From Deltaproteobacteria bacterium (GTDB lineage Bacteria; Bdellovibrionota_C; UBA2361; OMII01), in assembly GCA_023262305.1 (NCBI GenBank), contig JALRCK010000067.1, forward strand, positions 1 to 8,740: a stretch of DNA of 8,740 nucleotides, written 5' to 3'. Below are positions 5,782-8,740 of the stretch, piece by piece. The translations under genes and the position numbers were made by a program. A model generated the notes under the pieces. The model saw nothing but the letters and a program-made list of their open reading frames with translations. It was not told the origin of the DNA and did not search any database. The stretch's first letter is position 1. Every line of letters begins with the position of its first letter.

Positions 5782-6762
5782 ATGTATCCACAAACTCGCC
5801 TCCGGCGCCTTCGAAGCTCAAGCGTACTTCGAGACATGGTCCGAGAAACCCGTCTTGAGGTTTCGGACCTGATAGCCCCCCTCTTCGTGGTGCCTGGTCA
5901 GGGCGTTGCCCGAGAGATCTCCTCGATGCCAGGGCAGTTCAACCTCAGCGTCGACACGGCGACGGAAAAAGCGGTCACATTCTTTGAGAAAGGGATCCGC
6001 TCTGTGCTTCTCTTTGCGATTCCAGAGTTCAAGGACGATATCGGCTCATCAGCGTGGCATCCGAAGGGGATCATCCCGCAAGCGATCCAGTCTATTAAGA
6101 AGGCCGTGCCCGAGATGATGGTAGTTACGGACCTCTGCTTCTGTGAGTACACGAGCCACGGTCACTGTGGCGTCATGCACGATGGAAAGCTCTGCAACGA
6201 TGAGACGTTACCAAACCTTCTCAAGCAGGCTCTTGTTCACGCTGAGGCTGGTGCAGACATGATCGCCCCAAGTGGAATGCTCGATGGAACGATTGGGTTC
6301 TTGCGGCACGGTCTCGATGAAAACAACTTTGCTCACGTCCCTCTCATGAGCTACGCGGCTAAATTTGCATCCTCTTTCTACGGTCCCTTCCGTGATGCCG
6401 TTCAATCGGCTCCGGAGTACGGCGACAGAAAGACCTACCAGATGGATCCTGCGAATATCCGGGAGGCGCTCCGCGAGGTTGAACTCGATGTGCAAGAGGG
6501 TGCCGATATCGTCATGGTTAAGCCAGCTCTGGCGTTCCTTGACGTCATCAAAGCTGTCAAAGACACCTTCCAAATGCCGACCGCTGCCTACAACGTAAGT
6601 GGCGAGTACGCTATGGTCAAGGCTGCGGCTAAACTCGGATGGCTCGATGAGAAGCGAGTGATGCTTGAGTCCCTCACCAGCATCAAGCGAGCTGGCGCTG
6701 ACATCATCATCACCTACTTCGCTGAGGCGTTTGCGGAGCTGCGGAAGCGCGGAGAGGCTTAA
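5782..6762 (+). CDS. hemB: Delta-aminolevulinic acid dehydratase (porphobilinogen synthase)
   Basis: HemB condenses two 5-aminolevulinate molecules to porphobilinogen in cytosolic tetrapyrrole (heme) synthesis. The 326-aa protein starts in the normal way for the family (YPQTRLRRLR, then RDMVRETRLEVSDLIAPLFV). The zinc-binding cysteines are present in DLCFCEYTSHGHCG (Cys119, Cys121, Cys129), so this is the zinc-dependent type. The two Schiff-base lysines are Lys194 in MSYAAKFASSFYGPFRDA and Lys247 in VMVKPALAFLDVI. The APSGMLDG segment precedes them. The frame is open from 5674, but the extra 36 residues are basic and not family-like. The ATG at 5782 has GAGGAG 10 nt upstream, which is somewhat long spacing. 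The metalloprotease gene follows after 13 bp in the same direction. Nothing suggests a functional link to the T3SS; it appears to be housekeeping flanking DNA. Confidence 0.97.
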   Translation: MYPQTRLRRLRSSSVLRDMVRETRLEVSDLIAPLFVVPGQGVAREISSMPGQFNLSVDTATEKAVTFFEKGIRSVLLFAIPEFKDDIGSSAWHPKGIIPQAIQSIKKAVPEMMVVTDLCFCEYTSHGHCGVMHDGKLCNDETLPNLLKQALVHAEAGADMIAPSGMLDGTIGFLRHGLDENNFAHVPLMSYAAKFASSFYGPFRDAVQSAPEYGDRKTYQMDPANIREALREVELDVQEGADIVMVKPALAFLDVIKAVKDTFQMPTAAYNVSGEYAMVKAAAKLGWLDEKRVMLESLTSIKRAGADIIITYFAEAFAELRKRGEA

Positions 6763-6775
6763 GGCATAGATCAAC

Positions 6776-7798
6776 TTGAGAACGAGTCGCAGCTTTCGCT
6801 TCACGGTCCTCGTAATCCTCGCCGTCAGCGCCGTAGCGCTGATTGAACTAGAGCGCCGCTCGACGCACCCGCCGCCTATAGCTCGCGTGAAGCCGATACC
6901 TCTCACACTGCCGACGCTCGCTTCGACCCCTACCTCTCAGGCATCCGCAACCAAGGCGATTCCGCCCCTCGCACTCCCATGCGCAACCCCCATCACCGTT
7001 TCGATTGGAACGATCGATCCCGAGTTTAAGATAGAGAGGGGTACCCTTGAGGTTGCTCTTCGTAACGCCACCACCGAATGGAACACTGCAACGGGTCGTG
7101 AATGGTTCATTGTGTCACCGTCGGAAGGGATAGCTATCAACCTCCTCTTCGATGGGAGGCAGGCCGACCTGGACGAGCTGAAAGAAGCAGAGCGTGCTCT
7201 CGATGAGGAGGTATCCCGACTCACTCACGCTCAGGAGGAGCACAACAGGGAGTTTCAGGAGGTTCAGGCTACCATCGCGCGATTCAATCAGGAGCGGGAA
7301 CACTACGCGAACTCCGTTGCGACCTTCAACGCAGACGTTACACGCGCTCAGAATGCAGGTTCGATCGATAACGACCTCGCCAACTCCTTTCGTCAACGCG
7401 AAGAGCAGCTCTCAATCCTCCGTCGGAGCGTTGAGGCGTTTGCTGACAGGCTTAAAAAGCTGGTGGATGAGTCCAACCAAAGAGCGCTCTCAACCCAGCA
7501 TGAGGGGGAGAGATTGAATCAAAAAATTACTCAGCTTAAGGAGCGGTTTCCCCCTCGCCTCATCCGGGAAGCTGAGCACCGAAAGGGCGCATTCGTAAAC
7601 GAGATAAACGTCTACACCGTTGCAAGCGAGCGAGATCTCCACTCCGCCCTGCTGCATGAATTGGGTCACACTCTTGGGCTTGGTCATACTTCTGAGCGTG
7701 GCGCGATTATGTCTCCAGTCCGGGAGGTCGGCTCAACTCAGTATACGCTCACGACCGCTGACATCGCTGCCGCCAGGAAGATCTGCGAGAGCAACTGA
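6776..7798 (+). CDS. Matrixin-like zinc metalloprotease with internal coiled coil
   Basis: This is a 340-aa predicted exported or membrane-anchored zincin. Residues 9-24 are hydrophobic (signal peptide or anchor), followed by a Pro/Thr-rich linker to about 70. The zinc-binding helix HELGHTLGLGH (294-304) provides His294, Glu295, His298 and His304. The Met-turn is IMSP (Met312), so it belongs to the HExxHxxGxxH metzincin group, closest to matrixins. The first half of such a domain appears at 72-126 (ITVSIGTI, a helix with TTEWNTATG, strand AINLLFD) and the last strand plus active helix at 271-304. Between them, about 128-262, lies a long charged heptad-like coiled coil. The start is TTG with AAGG 11 nt upstream. 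An in-frame stop lies just before it and no later ATG precedes the hydrophobic segment. It is probably co-transcribed with hemB. The substrate is unknown. Confidence 0.85.
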   Translation: MRTSRSFRFTVLVILAVSAVALIELERRSTHPPPIARVKPIPLTLPTLASTPTSQASATKAIPPLALPCATPITVSIGTIDPEFKIERGTLEVALRNATTEWNTATGREWFIVSPSEGIAINLLFDGRQADLDELKEAERALDEEVSRLTHAQEEHNREFQEVQATIARFNQEREHYANSVATFNADVTRAQNAGSIDNDLANSFRQREEQLSILRRSVEAFADRLKKLVDESNQRALSTQHEGERLNQKITQLKERFPPRLIREAEHRKGAFVNEINVYTVASERDLHSALLHELGHTLGLGHTSERGAIMSPVREVGSTQYTLTTADIAAARKICESN

Positions 7799-7839
7799 TG
7801 TACGCCCAAACGTGGCTGCTCCACCCTGTCGTCGGTGCG

Positions 7840-8457
7840 TCAGCTCAGAACTATTTTGAATTCAGAGAGGTCGGAGAGAAACTTTTCATGTCCGGCATAC
7901 ACTCGCGCATGCCATCCCAAGCGCTGCGCACTCTCGACGTTCTCCGGCTTATCATCAAAGAAGAGGATCTGCCGTGGATTGGCGCCCAGGAGCCCAGCCG
8001 TCTTCTCGTAGATCTCCCGACCGGGCTTCGCGCATCCGAGGATCTGCGATGCGAAACGCCGGTCGAAATGCTGCATGAAGGGGTACGACTGGAGAAGTTT
8101 GTCCCAGTGAATGGAGTTCGTATTTGAGAGGCATCCGATCTTTACCTTGCGTTGCAAGGAGGGAAGGATGTCGGCGGTAGTAGCGATCACGCTTCCGAGC
8201 TCTGCATTCAATGCATCAACCACATCGGGTATCGAGAGTGCCGTGCTTAAGGTTTCATTGACGTGTTGAGCAATCTCGGCTGGGGAGAACTCTTTCACCA
8301 TGAAATCGTCACGAAAAAAAGGCGCAGCCTTTAGCCGGTGCTCGATAGTTTCGACCGGCAGATCCGCAAGCGATTGAAGGCGTGAGAATATGCGGGGCTG
8401 TTCAACATGAAGCAGCACACCACCAAGGTCAAAGAGGATCCAATCGACTGTTGTCAT
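7840..8457 (-). CDS. HAD-superfamily hydrolase, YihX-like phosphatase
   Basis: This 205-aa protein has all four HAD motifs. Motif I is FDLGGVLL with nucleophile Asp10. Motif II is CLSNTN (Ser111). Motif III is the Lys144 of CAKPGREIYE. Motif IV is FFDDKPENVESAQRLG (Asp168, Asp169). The cap is a small helical insert after motif I (about 20-95), typical of subfamily IA. The residue two after the nucleophile is Gly instead of Asp, as in the YihX group (FDLGNV), which act on small sugar phosphates such as glucose-1-phosphate. The exact substrate cannot be read from sequence. The ATG at 8457 is chosen because it places motif I right at the N-terminus as in relatives. The frame opens at a GTG at 8508, and neither start has a clear ribosome binding site. 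It is convergent with the protease gene, 41 bp away, with no obvious terminator between them. Confidence 0.88.
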   Translation of the reverse strand: MTTVDWILFDLGGVLLHVEQPRIFSRLQSLADLPVETIEHRLKAAPFFRDDFMVKEFSPAEIAQHVNETLSTALSIPDVVDALNAELGSVIATTADILPSLQRKVKIGCLSNTNSIHWDKLLQSYPFMQHFDRRFASQILGCAKPGREIYEKTAGLLGANPRQILFFDDKPENVESAQRLGWHARVYAGHEKFLSDLSEFKIVLS

Positions 8458-8740
8458 GAGCACGGAGTGTAAGGCATTTGCCCAAAGGCGCACAGGGCAA
8501 AGAGTCACCCGCTATCGCGGTCGTTGCATATCCCGACCCGAGAGCACTGGGACCAGCTAGGACCGGGTCACTCGCCCCTTCGATGTCGTTTCATTAAGGT
8601 CAAAGGGAGCCCCGGACCATACGATACACCGTCACAGCCATCATCCTTGGTAACAAGCCCATTTGCATCCTGTTTTCAGTTGGTTCCGCCCGGCTCCAAC
8701 CCTATCCCGCCCCCTCAAAATCGGGTATGTAGATGGTCAC
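8458..8740. other. Right-end region without a supportable gene
   Basis: I find no convincing coding sequence, tRNA or promoter in these 283 bp. Weak structures are present. GACCCG (8535-8540) can pair with CGGGTC (8564-8569) around CTGG-GA-CCAG (8547-8556). GTTGG (8679-8683) can pair with CCAAC (8696-8700). On the minus strand a frame from the edge ends at TAG 8704-8702 after 12 codons, so the tail of an upstream gene is possible but not provable. The region may contain the HAD gene's promoter. Confidence 0.5.

Noticed and set aside
6208..6906. Minus-strand open frame of 232 codons opposite hemB
   Set aside because: It is antisense to hemB and shows no family features; hemB accounts for the coding signal.
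8535..8569. Inverted repeat GACCCG/CGGGTC as a terminator or structured RNA
   Set aside because: The arms are 6 bp with a 23-nt loop, there is no U-tract, and no gene ends there.
8600..8668. Minus-strand 22-codon frame beginning MQMGLLPRMM
   Set aside because: It is too short, has only a marginal AGGA upstream and no coding evidence beyond being open.
8702..8740. Minus-strand frame entering from the right edge and ending after 12 codons
   Set aside because: It could be the C-terminus of a neighbouring gene, but twelve codons cannot be told from chance.

Overview
The window carries part of a non-flagellar type III secretion system (T3SS, injectisome) gene cluster on the minus strand (positions 5-5466). 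Next to it is an ordinary chromosomal segment with hemB and a zinc metalloprotease gene on the plus strand (5782-7798) and a HAD-family phosphatase gene on the minus strand (7840-8457). A double-membrane T3SS plus two lipoprotein signals point to a Gram-negative bacterium. The compact cluster, the FliA/WhiG-like sigma factor at its head and the diverged T3SS proteins would suit a poorly characterised deltaproteobacterial-type or similar lineage, but nothing here fixes the taxon.

The T3SS cluster reads right to left as sigma factor, sctJ (inner-membrane ring lipoprotein), a 63-aa orphan, sctQ (cytoplasmic C-ring/sorting platform), a Ser-rich 107-aa orphan, sctV (export gate) and a TPR lipoprotein. 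The genes are tightly packed: sigma and sctJ overlap, sctJ to the 63-aa gene is 5 bp, the 63-aa gene overlaps sctQ through ATGA, sctQ to the 107-aa gene is 71 bp, and the next two gaps are 18 and 13 bp. This looks like one transcription unit. The four bases beyond the TPR gene's stop read AGGA on the coding strand, a likely ribosome binding site for a further gene off the left edge. SctN, SctC, SctD, SctK, SctL, SctR-U and the needle are not recognisable here and would have to lie outside the window.

The most interesting points are four. sctQ has an internal, in-frame ATG with a good Shine-Dalgarno that would give an 81-aa SctQ-C product. SctV appears to lack about 45-60 residues of its conserved cytoplasmic domain. 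The cluster's sigma factor has clear regions 2 and 4 but a region 3 unlike FliA. Outside the cluster, a matrixin-like zinc protease seems to carry a long coiled coil inside its catalytic domain.

The 315 bp between the sigma gene and hemB is a divergent intergenic region marking the edge of the T3SS block. The 283 bp at the right end hold no supportable gene. No RNA genes, insertion sequences, CRISPR arrays or attachment sites were seen.
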